Notes under the pieces: model-generated
What the model was told of the DNA's origin: nothing
Seen by the model: only the letters and a program-made list of their open reading frames with translations
Databases searched by the model: none
Made by a program: the position numbers and the translations under genes
Origin: CAKXIK01 sp050947015
GTDB lineage: Bacteria; Bacillota; Clostridia; Oscillospirales; Acutalibacteraceae
Reading direction: 5' to 3'
Length of the DNA stretch: 28,672 nt
NCBI GenBank assembly: GCA_050947015.1
Contig: JBMNVT010000025.1
Span: 1 to 28,672, forward strand
Shown here: positions 9,239-16,657 of the stretch, piece after piece
How the letters are laid out: each line of letters begins with the position of its first letter
How positions within the stretch are numbered: position 1 is the first letter of the stretch

Positions 9239-9267
9239 ATTATATCGAATCGCTTTTATAAAGTCAA
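9239..9267 (-). promoter_or_regulatory. Strong promoter for the MFS transcript
   Basis: Read on the minus strand: TTGACT (9267-9262), 17-base spacer, TATAAT (9244-9239). The predicted start near 9232 gives a leader of about 114 bases before the MFS start codon. Confidence 0.82.
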
Positions 9268-9377
9268 GCGCGAAATGAAAAAGAGAAAAGAAAGCGTCAA
9301 AAAACAAAGAAACAGCGTCAAAATAACAAAATAATTGCCAAAAGCGTGCTGGTATTCCGGTGTCTCTGCTCTTTGGC

Positions 9378-9406
9378 TTGCGGCGGCGGCACGGCTGTGA
9401 TAGAAT
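9378..9406 (+). promoter_or_regulatory. Promoter for the Smr-domain gene
   Basis: TTGCGG (9378-9383), 17-base spacer, TAGAAT (9401-9406), 41 bases before the start codon. Confidence 0.5.
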
Positions 9407-9447
9407 AAAAACATTGTTGATTACCAATCAAAAAGGGGGCGCTCCGA

Positions 9448-9699
9448 TTGCTCACAAGAAAATTCGGGTTCACGCTGGAGGTCGATATTCACGGCATGCG
9501 GGTGATGCAGGCGCAGGAGGAGCTGGAACGGCTGATTGCCCGCTGCGGCAGCGACGTTCACGAAATCGTCGTCATCCATGGCTACCACGGCGGCCGGGCG
9601 CTGCAGAACATGGTGCGCAATGATCTGCACAGCGCCAAAATCCTCCGGCGCGAGCTTTCTCTCAACAACGGCCAGACGGTGCTGGTGCTGCGTCACTGA
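9448..9699 (+). CDS. Small Smr-domain protein
   Basis: An 83-residue protein made of one Smr domain (the MutS2 C-terminal nuclease-like domain). The two family marks are present: DIHGMRVMQAQEELE (about residues 13-27) and VIHGYHGGRALQNMV (about 43-57), the second matching the conserved HGxxxGxL loop. Smr domains bind or nick nucleic acids, and stand-alone versions act on branched DNA or on mRNA at stalled ribosomes. The start is TTG at 9448 with AAGGGGGC about seven bases upstream; no ATG is available in frame. It has its own promoter and faces the yfbR-like gene, with 25 bases between stops. There is no MutS2 core, so this is a free-standing Smr. Confidence 0.82.
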   Translation: MLTRKFGFTLEVDIHGMRVMQAQEELERLIARCGSDVHEIVVIHGYHGGRALQNMVRNDLHSAKILRRELSLNNGQTVLVLRH

Positions 9700-9724
9700 T
9701 GCCGCTGCTTAACCCCGCGAGAGA

Positions 9725-10321
9725 TCAGGAGTCCTGCTCCGGCGAACTTTGTTCGTCCAGCGTGAGGGAATACGAAGGAAGAAAATGCTCGCAGAAATAA
9801 GCGACGCTTTGCAGCGGACAGCTTTGCAGCGCGCCACGCAGAGAGGCTTCGGCGCTGGCAAAATCGCGGTTGCCCATCCGGTGCTCTTCAATGCACTTGA
9901 TCAGCGCGGAAAGCTTGTCCGCCGCTTTCACAATGGAAGCCTCTTTTCCCTGTTCGCGCAGCAGCGATCCGTATTCCGGCCGCAGTTCCTCAGGCAGCAT
10001 GCCAAGTAGCCGGTCGGCTGCGGCATTTTCCACACCTCGGTAAGCCTCGCGCAGTTCGGCGCTGTAATATTTCACCGGGGTCGGAAGATCGCCGGTGATA
10101 ATTTCAGTTGTGTCGTGAAAAAGCGCCATTGCCGCGGCATGATCGGGATCATAATCCCCGCCGAAGCGGCTGTTTTCCAAAATTGCCAGCGCGTGCGCCA
10201 GAACCGCGGTTTCGTGGCTGTGTTCGCTCAGGCTCTCGCTGTGGGTATTGCGCATCAGCCCCCAACGGCTAATATGCTTCATGCGGGAAGCCATTGCAAA
10301 GAAGTGATACTGTTTTTTCAT
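9725..10321 (-). CDS. yfbR: YfbR-like HD-domain 5'-deoxynucleotidase
   Basis: A 198-residue HD-domain phosphohydrolase that closely follows E. coli YfbR (about 199 residues), which removes phosphate from deoxynucleoside 5'-monophosphates. Conserved segments in order are HFFAMASRMKHISRWGLMRN, SLSEHSHETAVLAHALA (His ligand), MALFHDTTEIITGDLPTPVKY (the HD doublet and the TPVKY motif), ADKLSALIKCIEE (Asp ligand) and a C-terminal FLPSYSLTLDE. All metal ligands are present. The ATG at 10321 has AAAGGA eleven bases upstream and a consensus promoter 81 bases beyond. The role is dNMP homeostasis in the cytosol. Confidence 0.94.
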   Translation of the reverse strand: MKKQYHFFAMASRMKHISRWGLMRNTHSESLSEHSHETAVLAHALAILENSRFGGDYDPDHAAAMALFHDTTEIITGDLPTPVKYYSAELREAYRGVENAAADRLLGMLPEELRPEYGSLLREQGKEASIVKAADKLSALIKCIEEHRMGNRDFASAEASLRGALQSCPLQSVAYFCEHFLPSYSLTLDEQSSPEQDS

Positions 10322-10401
10322 GCTGCGGTCATTCCTTTCCTTCGGGCTGCAGGCTGTTTTGCCGGGGAGCTCCGGCAGTCTGCAGAAATCAGGCTTATCC
10401 T

Positions 10402-10430
10402 ATTATAATTTCTGCGAGGAATTCTGTCAA
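10402..10430 (-). promoter_or_regulatory. Consensus promoter for yfbR-like gene
   Basis: Minus strand: TTGACA (10430-10425), 17-base spacer, TATAAT (10407-10402), an exact match to the sigma-70/sigma-A consensus. Confidence 0.85.
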
Positions 10431-10463
10431 AACTAATAATTCAAACCGGCGCCGCGCTCCGAA

Positions 10464-10492
10464 TTGACATCATTTGTGCGATGCGGTATACT
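10464..10492 (+). promoter_or_regulatory. Strong promoter for the envelope glycosylation operon
   Basis: TTGACA (10464-10469), 17-base spacer, TATACT (10487-10492). It is back to back with the yfbR promoter, 33 bases apart. Expected start near 10499, just before the leader hairpin. Confidence 0.82.
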
Positions 10493-10501
10493 TTTCAATT
10501 G

Positions 10502-10525
10502 AAGGCTGCCGTGCCTGGCAGCCTT
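10502..10525 (+). promoter_or_regulatory. Leader hairpin at the 5' end of the glycosylation operon
   Basis: AAGGCTGCC (10502-10510) and GGCAGCCTT (10517-10525) form a perfect 9-base-pair stem with a 6-base loop, essentially at the 5' end of the transcript. It is followed by TTCAGGG, with no T run, so it is not a standard terminator; a stabilising 5' stem-loop or a protein-binding site is more likely. Confidence 0.5.
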
Positions 10526-10546
10526 TCAGGGAACGGGAAAGGACGG

Positions 10547-11857
10547 ATGGAATCGATGGCGCATGTTCAAATCAAAAAACAGCAGGTCTGGTGGGTGCTG
10601 GGCTCCGTGATGCTCTTTGCCCTGATTACGCGGCTGCTGATGGCAATGACTTACCTGAATTCCTTTGACACCGAATGGTATCTGAAATGGGCGGTGGACG
10701 TCCAAAACGGGCTGCTCAACGCTTACGACGGCCATGTCCGCGACCTGGATTATCCGCCGGTTTATCTGATTATGCTGTGGCCGGTGGGCAGGCTGCTGAA
10801 CATTGACCTGCTTGCCTCCTATCAGCCCTATCGGATGCTGCTGATCAAGTTCTGGCCGATTCTCTTCGATCTGCTGACGATTGCGGCAATTTACCTGATT
10901 TTTAACAAACGGTCTGTGTTTCTTGCGCTTTGCGCCGCGGCGGCGTGGGCGGTCAACCCTTCGGCAATTTTCAACTGCGCCTGCTGGGGGCAGACCGACA
11001 CGATCATGACGTTTCAGCTGTTGCTGGTGTTTTCCGCGTTTGACGAAGATAAACCGCTTTGGGGAACGTTCTGGTTTGCGCTGGCAGCGCTGACCAAAAT
11101 GCAGTGCCTTTATTTTGCGCCGGTCATTTTGTTCTGGTTTATCCGCCGGAAGGACTGGCACCGGCTGCTGCGCGCGCTTGCCATCGGTTTCGGAACCGTG
11201 CTGGCGGGCTTCCTGCCGTTTATGATCGCCAGCAAAAACGCGCTGGCCGTCTTTGAAATTTACTTTGGCGGATTCGGCAAATACCCGTATATCAACCTGA
11301 ACGCCTTCAACCTGTTCGGACTGGGGAATTTCAACTGGGTGACCGATCAGCTCTCCGTAATCGGCGGCAGCCTGAACGAAAAGGGGCAAATGGTCGGCGG
11401 CTTTACCTTCTCCATGCTGGGCACCATCCTGATGGTCGCCTCCATTGTGTTCGTCTGTTGGGTGATGCTGGCGGCCAAAAAGACGAATGTCTGGCTGCAC
11501 GCCGCGCTGCTGATGCAGTGCCTGTTCATCCTGACCACCCGGCAGCACGAGCGCTACCAGTTTATTGTGATGATCCTGCTGCTCGGCGCTTTTTTGACAG
11601 AGCAGGACTTTAAAATTTTCGGTCTGTTCGCCGGGGTCTCTTTCGTCACGTTTTTCAACCAGTCGCTGCTGCTGGATAAAATCATTCATCAGGACGCGCC
11701 GTATGTTGCAGCCTTCAACACGCTGCAGGCCATCGGTTCGGCAGTGAACGTGGTTCTGTTTTTTTGCACCGTTGTGGTCTGCATTCTGCACACCGAAGGG
11801 TTTCGGCCGGTCTTTGGCAAAAAACAATCCGAACGAAAGGTGGACGCTGCTTCATGA
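10547..11857 (+). CDS. Gpi18-like polytopic glycosyltransferase (GT-C fold)
   Basis: A 436-residue membrane protein with about ten or more hydrophobic helices. FDTEWYLKWAVDV in the first external loop, then DLDYPPVYLIML, and a late RQHERYQF resemble bacterial GT-C enzymes related to Gpi18 (COG5542-type mannosyltransferases), which take sugar from a polyprenyl-phosphate donor; the acidic loop-1 residues would be catalytic. Start: ATG at 10547 or 10556; GGGAAAGGA (10535-10543) lies 3 or 12 bases upstream, so neither is ideal, and the upstream in-frame codons from 10481 overlap the promoter. The stop overlaps the YfhO start by four bases (ATGA), showing translational coupling. The donor and acceptor are not known. 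Confidence 0.8.
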   Translation: MESMAHVQIKKQQVWWVLGSVMLFALITRLLMAMTYLNSFDTEWYLKWAVDVQNGLLNAYDGHVRDLDYPPVYLIMLWPVGRLLNIDLLASYQPYRMLLIKFWPILFDLLTIAAIYLIFNKRSVFLALCAAAAWAVNPSAIFNCACWGQTDTIMTFQLLLVFSAFDEDKPLWGTFWFALAALTKMQCLYFAPVILFWFIRRKDWHRLLRALAIGFGTVLAGFLPFMIASKNALAVFEIYFGGFGKYPYINLNAFNLFGLGNFNWVTDQLSVIGGSLNEKGQMVGGFTFSMLGTILMVASIVFVCWVMLAAKKTNVWLHAALLMQCLFILTTRQHERYQFIVMILLLGAFLTEQDFKIFGLFAGVSFVTFFNQSLLLDKIIHQDAPYVAAFNTLQAIGSAVNVVLFFCTVVVCILHTEGFRPVFGKKQSERKVDAAS

Positions 11858-14415
11858 ATTTTTCCGCAAAGCTGGAAACACCAAAAAAATGGTGGGAAAG
11901 CCGCGCTTTCCGTGCGTTTGCACTGGGGCTTGGCTGTTCATTTCTGTTCTTCCTCCCGTATATCATCTTTGACCAGGGGTATTTTCTGTTTTACGGCGAT
12001 TTCAACGTGCAGCAGGTGCCGTTTTATCAGATGATTCACGACGCCATTCGCAGCGGAGACCTTGGCTGGAGCTGGACGACCGACCTCGGCGCCAATCTGA
12101 TCGGCTCCTACACATTCTACAATCTTGGCAGCCCGTTCTTCTGGGTTACGCTGTTGTTCCCCAGCCGAGCGGTTCCCTACCTGATGGGCCCGCTGCTGAT
12201 GCTCAAGTTTGCGTTTTCGGCGCTGGCGGGTTATATTTACCTGCGCCGCTACGCCAAAAACCAGGACAACGCCGTGCTGGGCGGGCTGCTTTACGCATTT
12301 TCGGGTTTTGCGGTCTACAATATTTTTTTCAATCACTTTCATGAAGCGATCATTATTTTCCCGCTGCTGATTGCTGCGCTGGACGAATATATGGAAACCG
12401 GCCGGCGCGGTCTGTTTGCGCTGGCAGTGTTCGCTTCGTGCCTGATGAACTATTATTTTTTCGCCGGTCAGGTGGTCTTCTGCTTTATTTACTGGATCAT
12501 CCGCGTCTCCACCGGCAGCTGGAAAAACGCAACGCTCCGCCGGTTCGGCTGGCTGGCGTTTGAATCGGTCATCGGCGTAGCGATGACTGCCGCGCTGCTT
12601 GCGCCCACGGTGCTGGCTGTGCTGCAGAACAACCGCGTCAACAGCCCGACCTACGGTTGGGGTGCGCTGCTCTACGGCAATGAACAGCGGTATCTGCACA
12701 TTCTTTCGTGCATGTTCTTCCCGCCGGATATCCCCGCGCGCGCAAACTTTACGCCGGATTCCAACGCCAACTGGGCGTCTCTGGGCGCGTGGCTTCCGTT
12801 CTTCTCCATGACAGGCGTTTTCGCATGGATGCAGATCAGAAAAAAGCACTGGAGTAAAAAGCTGGTCGGAACGCTGCTGGTCATGGCGTTTATTCCGATT
12901 CTGAACAATGCGTTTCAGCTGTTTAACTCCGCATTTTACGCCCGTTGGTATTATATGCTGACGCTGATGTTCGCACTGGCCACGGTGCAGGCGATTGAAG
13001 CGGAGGAAGCCGACTGGAACCGCGCGTTTCACTGGACGTTTGGCATCACCGCTGCCATTTCGCTTGGCATTGGGCTGATGCCCAGCTCGATTGACAAAAC
13101 AACGGGCAGTATCTCTTTTGGGTTGGAAAAATACCCGGAACGATTCTGGACTTATGTCGCGATTGCGTTCTTGAGCCTGCTGTTGTTTTATATTTTGAAG
13201 CCGCTGATTCGGAGAAACCCCAAAAAGTTTACCCGCAGCGCAACTGCCGGCGTGCTGCTGATGACGGTGGTATATGCGGCGTATTTCATCGGTCTTGGCA
13301 AAACACAGTCTTACGATACGCGTAATTTCATCATCCCCTATGCGCTCAACAACGGGCGGGATGTCAGCCTGCCGGACAAAGAAGGCGAAACCGAAAATTA
13401 CCGCGTCGATTTTTATCAGTCCATGGATAATATGGCGATGTATTGGCAGATGCCGAGTATTCAGGCCTTTCATTCCATTGTTCCCGGCTCGGTTATGACG
13501 TTTTATCCGTCTATCGGCGTGGACCGCGGCGTCGGTTCCCGCCCGGAAACCTCTCATTACGGCATCCGCGGTCTGCTTTCGGTCAAATATCTGTTCGATT
13601 ATACCGGCGACAGCAACAACTTTAAGGACGGCGACGCAACGCAGATGCCCGGCTTTACCTATTATGCAACGCAAAACGGCTTTGACGTTTACCTCAACAC
13701 GAACTATATCCCCTACGGCTTTACCTACGACACCGTTATCACCCGCGCCCAGTTTGAAGAAACGGCGCAGGGCAACCGCGAGCTGCTTCTGCTCAAGGCG
13801 ATGATGGTGGAGGACGAGGATTTTGACCAAGTGGCACAGGTGCTGGCCACCATGAACGAAAATGAACTGGGCGCGCAGGTGTATTCCCAGCAGACCTATG
13901 CAGAGGACTGTGCGGCGCGCAACCGCGAAACCTGCTACTCCTTCTCCCGCAACGGCGGCGGTTTTACGGCGCAGATCGATCTTTCCAAAGACAATTATGT
14001 ATTTTTCAGCGTACCGTACGAGGCTGGATGGTCGGCACAAGTGGACGGCGCGGATGCAAAAATCGTGAAAGCCAACAACGGGTTTATGTCGGTGCTGGTG
14101 CCTCAGGGCGATCACACCATCACCTTCACCTATCAAACACCGGGGCTTTCCGCCGGTCTGGCGCTCACCCTTCTCAGTGTGCTGATCTTCCTGCTCTATC
14201 TGTGGCTGATGCCCAAACGGGATGAAAAGCTTTCTCTGCACCGTGCGCAGGAGGCCGCCGCAAACGAAAAAATTGCCGCGGAAAATCGTGCGGAGCAGCC
14301 GAATGAAACCCTCTGCAAAGCGGAAGCTCCGGAGCATGCGCCTGCAGAGAGTTCGGCAAAGACTCCGGAGGATTCGTCCGGCCGGATTTCGCCCGACGAT
14401 GCAATTGAATCGTAA
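11854..14415 (+). CDS. YfhO-family membrane glycosyltransferase-like protein
   Basis: An 853-residue YfhO-type protein. After a short cytosolic N-terminus come an FYGDFNVQQVPFYQMIHDAI loop and DLGANLIGSYTFYNLGSP, both characteristic of YfhO, then about a dozen membrane helices. A large extracytoplasmic domain follows (about residues 500-755, with the fold marks YYATQNGFDVYLN and VFFSVPYEAGWSAQVDG), a last helix, and an Ala/Glu-rich tail of about 60 residues. In Bacillus and Listeria, YfhO cooperates with a CsbB/GT2 enzyme to attach sugars to lipoteichoic or wall teichoic acid on the outer face of the membrane. The ATG at 11854 is inside the previous stop; GAAAGG is about 13 bases upstream. 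The next gene is the expected GT2 partner. Confidence 0.9.
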   Translation: MNFSAKLETPKKWWESRAFRAFALGLGCSFLFFLPYIIFDQGYFLFYGDFNVQQVPFYQMIHDAIRSGDLGWSWTTDLGANLIGSYTFYNLGSPFFWVTLLFPSRAVPYLMGPLLMLKFAFSALAGYIYLRRYAKNQDNAVLGGLLYAFSGFAVYNIFFNHFHEAIIIFPLLIAALDEYMETGRRGLFALAVFASCLMNYYFFAGQVVFCFIYWIIRVSTGSWKNATLRRFGWLAFESVIGVAMTAALLAPTVLAVLQNNRVNSPTYGWGALLYGNEQRYLHILSCMFFPPDIPARANFTPDSNANWASLGAWLPFFSMTGVFAWMQIRKKHWSKKLVGTLLVMAFIPILNNAFQLFNSAFYARWYYMLTLMFALATVQAIEAEEADWNRAFHWTFGITAAISLGIGLMPSSIDKTTGSISFGLEKYPERFWTYVAIAFLSLLLFYILKPLIRRNPKKFTRSATAGVLLMTVVYAAYFIGLGKTQSYDTRNFIIPYALNNGRDVSLPDKEGETENYRVDFYQSMDNMAMYWQMPSIQAFHSIVPGSVMTFYPSIGVDRGVGSRPETSHYGIRGLLSVKYLFDYTGDSNNFKDGDATQMPGFTYYATQNGFDVYLNTNYIPYGFTYDTVITRAQFEETAQGNRELLLLKAMMVEDEDFDQVAQVLATMNENELGAQVYSQQTYAEDCAARNRETCYSFSRNGGGFTAQIDLSKDNYVFFSVPYEAGWSAQVDGADAKIVKANNGFMSVLVPQGDHTITFTYQTPGLSAGLALTLLSVLIFLLYLWLMPKRDEKLSLHRAQEAAANEKIAAENRAEQPNETLCKAEAPEHAPAESSAKTPEDSSGRISPDDAIES

Positions 14416-14520
14416 CATTCAGGCGCTCAAAACGAAGTCCACGATTTGCGTTCCCGGCAGCACGCCCGAACGCAACGGAAACCCGGAATTCACAGCAACA
14501 CATAGAAAGGTCTGATTTTT

Positions 14521-15471
14521 ATGGAAAAAAACACTGTTTATCTGGTGGTTCCGTGTTACAACGAAGAGGCCGTGCTTCCCGAAACGGCAAAACGACTTCA
14601 GGAAAAGCTGCGCGGGATGATTGATTCCGGCCGCGCAGCAGCCGACAGCCGGATCCTTTTCGTCAACGACGGCAGCAAGGACAACACCTGGCAGCTGATC
14701 GAACAGCTGCACGAGCAGAGCGAGCTTGTCTGCGGGCTTAAACTTTCGCGCAACCGCGGGCACCAGAACGCGCTTTTGGCCGGGCTGATGGCCGCAAAGG
14801 AAAACGCCGCCTGCGCCATCTCGCTTGACGCCGACCTGCAGGACGATATTGAGGTGCTTGACGAATTTATGGACAAATTTCTCGACGGCTGCGACGTGGT
14901 TTACGGTGTGCGAAAAAAACGCGAGACCGATACCTTTTTCAAGCGCACCACTGCGCAGGGCTTTTACAAGGTGATGAAATCGATGGGTGTGGACGTTGTT
15001 TACAACCACGCCGATTACCGCCTGATGAGCCGCCGCGCGCTGGAAGGGCTTGCGGAATACAAAGAGGTCAACCTGTTTCTGCGCGGCATCGTGCCTTTGA
15101 TTGGCTATCGCTCCGATTACGTCTATTACGACCGTCATGAGCGCTTTGCCGGCGAATCAAAATATCCGCTGAAAAAGATGCTTTCCTTCGCAATGGACGG
15201 CATCACCTCGTTCAGCGTCAAACCGCTCAAGCTGATTTCAAATCTCGGCATCCTGGTCTCGGTGCTCAGCGTACTGGGGCTGCTTTATGCACTGATTGCA
15301 AAACTTTGCGGCGCGGCGGTACAGGGTTGGACGGCAATCGTCGCTTCCATCTGGCTGCTCGGCGGACTGCAGATGCTCTGCCTTGGTGTGGTGGGAACGT
15401 ATGTCGGCAAAATTTACAGCGAGGTAAAGGCTCGCCCGCGGTACGTCGTGGAGGAATTTTTAAAGAAATAA
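14521..15471 (+). CDS. GT2 polyprenyl-phosphate glycosyltransferase (CsbB/GtrB-like)
   Basis: A 316-residue family 2 glycosyltransferase of the DPM/GtrB/CsbB type. The N-terminal domain has VVPCYNEEAVLPE, VNDGSKDNTW, the LSRNRGHQNALLAGL nucleotide-sugar region and DADLQDD (metal-binding Asp). HERFAGESKYPLKKM leads into two C-terminal helices (about residues 232-256 and 266-292) that anchor it in the membrane. Such enzymes load a sugar from UDP-sugar onto undecaprenyl phosphate at the inner face, making the donor for YfhO-type transferases. AGAAAGG lies ten bases before the ATG at 14521. It is the third gene of the operon, 105 bases after yfhO. No GtcA-type flippase is seen here. Confidence 0.93.
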   Translation: MEKNTVYLVVPCYNEEAVLPETAKRLQEKLRGMIDSGRAAADSRILFVNDGSKDNTWQLIEQLHEQSELVCGLKLSRNRGHQNALLAGLMAAKENAACAISLDADLQDDIEVLDEFMDKFLDGCDVVYGVRKKRETDTFFKRTTAQGFYKVMKSMGVDVVYNHADYRLMSRRALEGLAEYKEVNLFLRGIVPLIGYRSDYVYYDRHERFAGESKYPLKKMLSFAMDGITSFSVKPLKLISNLGILVSVLSVLGLLYALIAKLCGAAVQGWTAIVASIWLLGGLQMLCLGVVGTYVGKIYSEVKARPRYVVEEFLKK

Positions 15472-15522
15472 CGCAGCTATAGTGGGATAGTCATAACACA
15501 GTTACAGGATACCATTTGTGAT

Positions 15523-16101
15523 ATGATTTTACGGAAAGAATATTTCGAATTGCGGATGTCAAATATGCTGAACAAGAAAGCGTTGCTTGAATTCGTTGAG
15601 CCATATTATGCGGCAAAAGATGTTATGCACAATATGTGGCATATTGAGTTGGTAACGAAGATGGTCAACAGAATTCTTTTGGTTGGCGATTACGAAATTG
15701 ATAGTGAATGTTTGATATTAGCAACTTATTTCCACGGCTTCATATACAGGGATGAGGACGCCATAAAAGAGTGGATGTCAGCACAGGGGTATGACAAAGA
15801 ACAGATTTCTAAAACAATTCAAATCGCTTGGGAATCTCAAAGAAGTGAAATTCCCGAAACTATCGAGGGTAAGATTTTGCACGATGCTCATGTTTTGGAA
15901 GGCGGCAAGACCTATCTCATTGTGAAAACATTGATCACGGGTTCTGTTAGGGGGCAATCCTTGCTTGATACCTTGGATTATATGAAACATAATGTTTTAG
16001 ATAAAAACAGTTGCTATTTACCCGAAACGATTCCTCTGTGCGAAGAAATGAACCAATACACAAATAGCTTTTTCAATGAACTGACGAATGGGATTCGATA
16101 A
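15523..16101 (+). CDS. Atypical HD-superfamily protein
   Basis: A 192-residue protein that looks like a predicted metal-dependent HD phosphohydrolase. MWHIELVTKMV carries a first His, ATYFHGFIYRDEDA corresponds to the usual HD doublet but reads His-Gly, and ILHDAHVLEGGKTYLI resembles the distal Asp motif. With the doublet Asp replaced, it may be catalytically weak or use HDAH instead. Base composition is visibly more A+T-rich than the glycosylation operon before it, and codon use differs (many AAA, ATT, TTT), which suggests acquisition. The start is uncertain: ATG at 15523 has only a weak GGA upstream, and in-frame ATGs at 15556 and 15565 are also possible. Function unknown. Confidence 0.7.
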   Translation: MILRKEYFELRMSNMLNKKALLEFVEPYYAAKDVMHNMWHIELVTKMVNRILLVGDYEIDSECLILATYFHGFIYRDEDAIKEWMSAQGYDKEQISKTIQIAWESQRSEIPETIEGKILHDAHVLEGGKTYLIVKTLITGSVRGQSLLDTLDYMKHNVLDKNSCYLPETIPLCEEMNQYTNSFFNELTNGIR

Positions 16102-16151
16102 ATGAAGTTTTAAGGGCGCACTTCTATACGCCCCTTGGACGTACCGTGCGC

Positions 16152-16172
16152 TGTGCGGTTTCGCACCGCACA
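16152..16172. repeat. Hairpin beside the DUF559 cassette
   Basis: TGTGCGG (16152-16158) and CCGCACA (16166-16172) form a perfect 7-base-pair stem with a 7-base loop, directly outside the left terminal repeat of the cassette. Confidence 0.5.
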
Positions 16173-16173
16173 A

Positions 16174-16229
16174 AAAGCCTCCCTTTACACAAGGGAGGTG
16201 GCCGCCCGCAGGGCAGACGGAGGGATTGT
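16174..16229 (+). repeat. Left terminal repeat of the DUF559 cassette
   Basis: Contains a perfect 8-base-pair hairpin, CCTCCCTT (16178-16185) with AAGGGAGG (16191-16198), a small GCCC-GCA-GGGC stem, and GGAGGGATTGT at its inner end. The GGAGGG (16219-16224) is the ribosome binding site of the enclosed gene. Confidence 0.7.
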
Positions 16230-16230
16230 C

Positions 16231-16602
16231 ATGCAGTCGAAGCATAATAAGCAGTTAGTTCCATTGGCAAAGCAGTTGCGAAAAGAGATGACAAAAGAAG
16301 AACGGCACCTGTGGTATGATTATCTTCGTTCCTATCCTGTTCGATTTTTGCGCCAAAGAGTAATCGGCAAATACATCGTTGATTTTTACTGTACAGAAGC
16401 AAAACTGGTGATCGAACTGGATGGCTCTCAGCACTACGAGGATGGTAACATCGAGAAGGATGCCCGGCGAACCGAATTTCTGGAAGATTATGGCTTGAAG
16501 ATCATTCGCATCCCCAATAATGACGTTAACGGAAATTTCCATGGAGTCTGTGAGTTTATTGCTGCTGCGGTCAAACAATCCCTCAGTCAGCCTAACGGCT
16601 GA
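16231..16602 (+). CDS. DUF559 (Vsr-like endonuclease fold) protein
   Basis: A 123-residue DUF559 protein, a small family with a PD-(D/E)XK/Vsr-like nuclease fold. The family pattern is clear: AKQLRKEMTKEERHLWYDYL, then FLRQRVIGKYIVDFYC, KLVIELDGSQHY (the putative acidic metal site) and RRTEFLEDYGLKIIRIPNNDV. The ATG at 16231 has GGAGGG six bases upstream, inside the left terminal repeat. The C-terminal residues KQSLSQPNG and the TGA are read from the right terminal repeat. The start of the open frame at 16135 is rejected because it crosses two hairpins. The role is unknown; the fold suggests DNA cleavage, possibly tied to movement of the cassette. Confidence 0.85.
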   Translation: MQSKHNKQLVPLAKQLRKEMTKEERHLWYDYLRSYPVRFLRQRVIGKYIVDFYCTEAKLVIELDGSQHYEDGNIEKDARRTEFLEDYGLKIIRIPNNDVNGNFHGVCEFIAAAVKQSLSQPNG

Positions 16603-16634
16603 CAGCTCCCTTTGCACAAGGGAGCCTTTGGCTT
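16575..16634 (-). repeat. Right terminal repeat of the DUF559 cassette
   Basis: Contains GTCAGCC (16586-16592) with GGCTGAC (16597-16603), a perfect 7-pair stem, and GCTCCCTT (16605-16612) with AAGGGAGC (16618-16625), a perfect 8-pair stem. It is an imperfect inverted copy of the left repeat and encodes the last nine residues of the gene. Confidence 0.7.
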
Positions 16635-16657
16635 CACTACATCGACAAATGCAGCAA

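Larger units (their letters stand above)
16174..16634 (+). mobile_element. DUF559 cassette bounded by imperfect terminal inverted repeats
   Basis: A 461-base unit made of a left repeat (16174-16229), one gene (16231-16602) and a right repeat (16575-16634). The right repeat read in reverse complement lines up with the left one: AAGCC, then a CTCCCTT...AAGGGAG hairpin, a variable second hairpin, and a shared GAGGGATTGT end. Similar repeat elements are scattered in gut Ruminococcaceae (from memory). The gene overlaps the right repeat. No transposase is inside, so it would be mobilised in trans, if at all. No target duplication was recognised. Confidence 0.6.

Noticed and set aside
11938..14418. 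Very long open frame (826 codons) on the minus strand opposite yfhO, and a 433-codon one opposite the GT-C gene (10526-11827)
   Set aside because: Mirror frames of strongly biased G+C-rich third positions; products are Arg/His/Gln-rich with no domain motif or ribosome binding site, while the plus-strand genes have family motifs, a promoter and coupled starts.
16135..16230. N-terminal extension of the DUF559 gene
   Set aside because: It would translate through two perfect hairpins and the inverted repeat; the ATG at 16231 has an ideal ribosome binding site and matches the family start.
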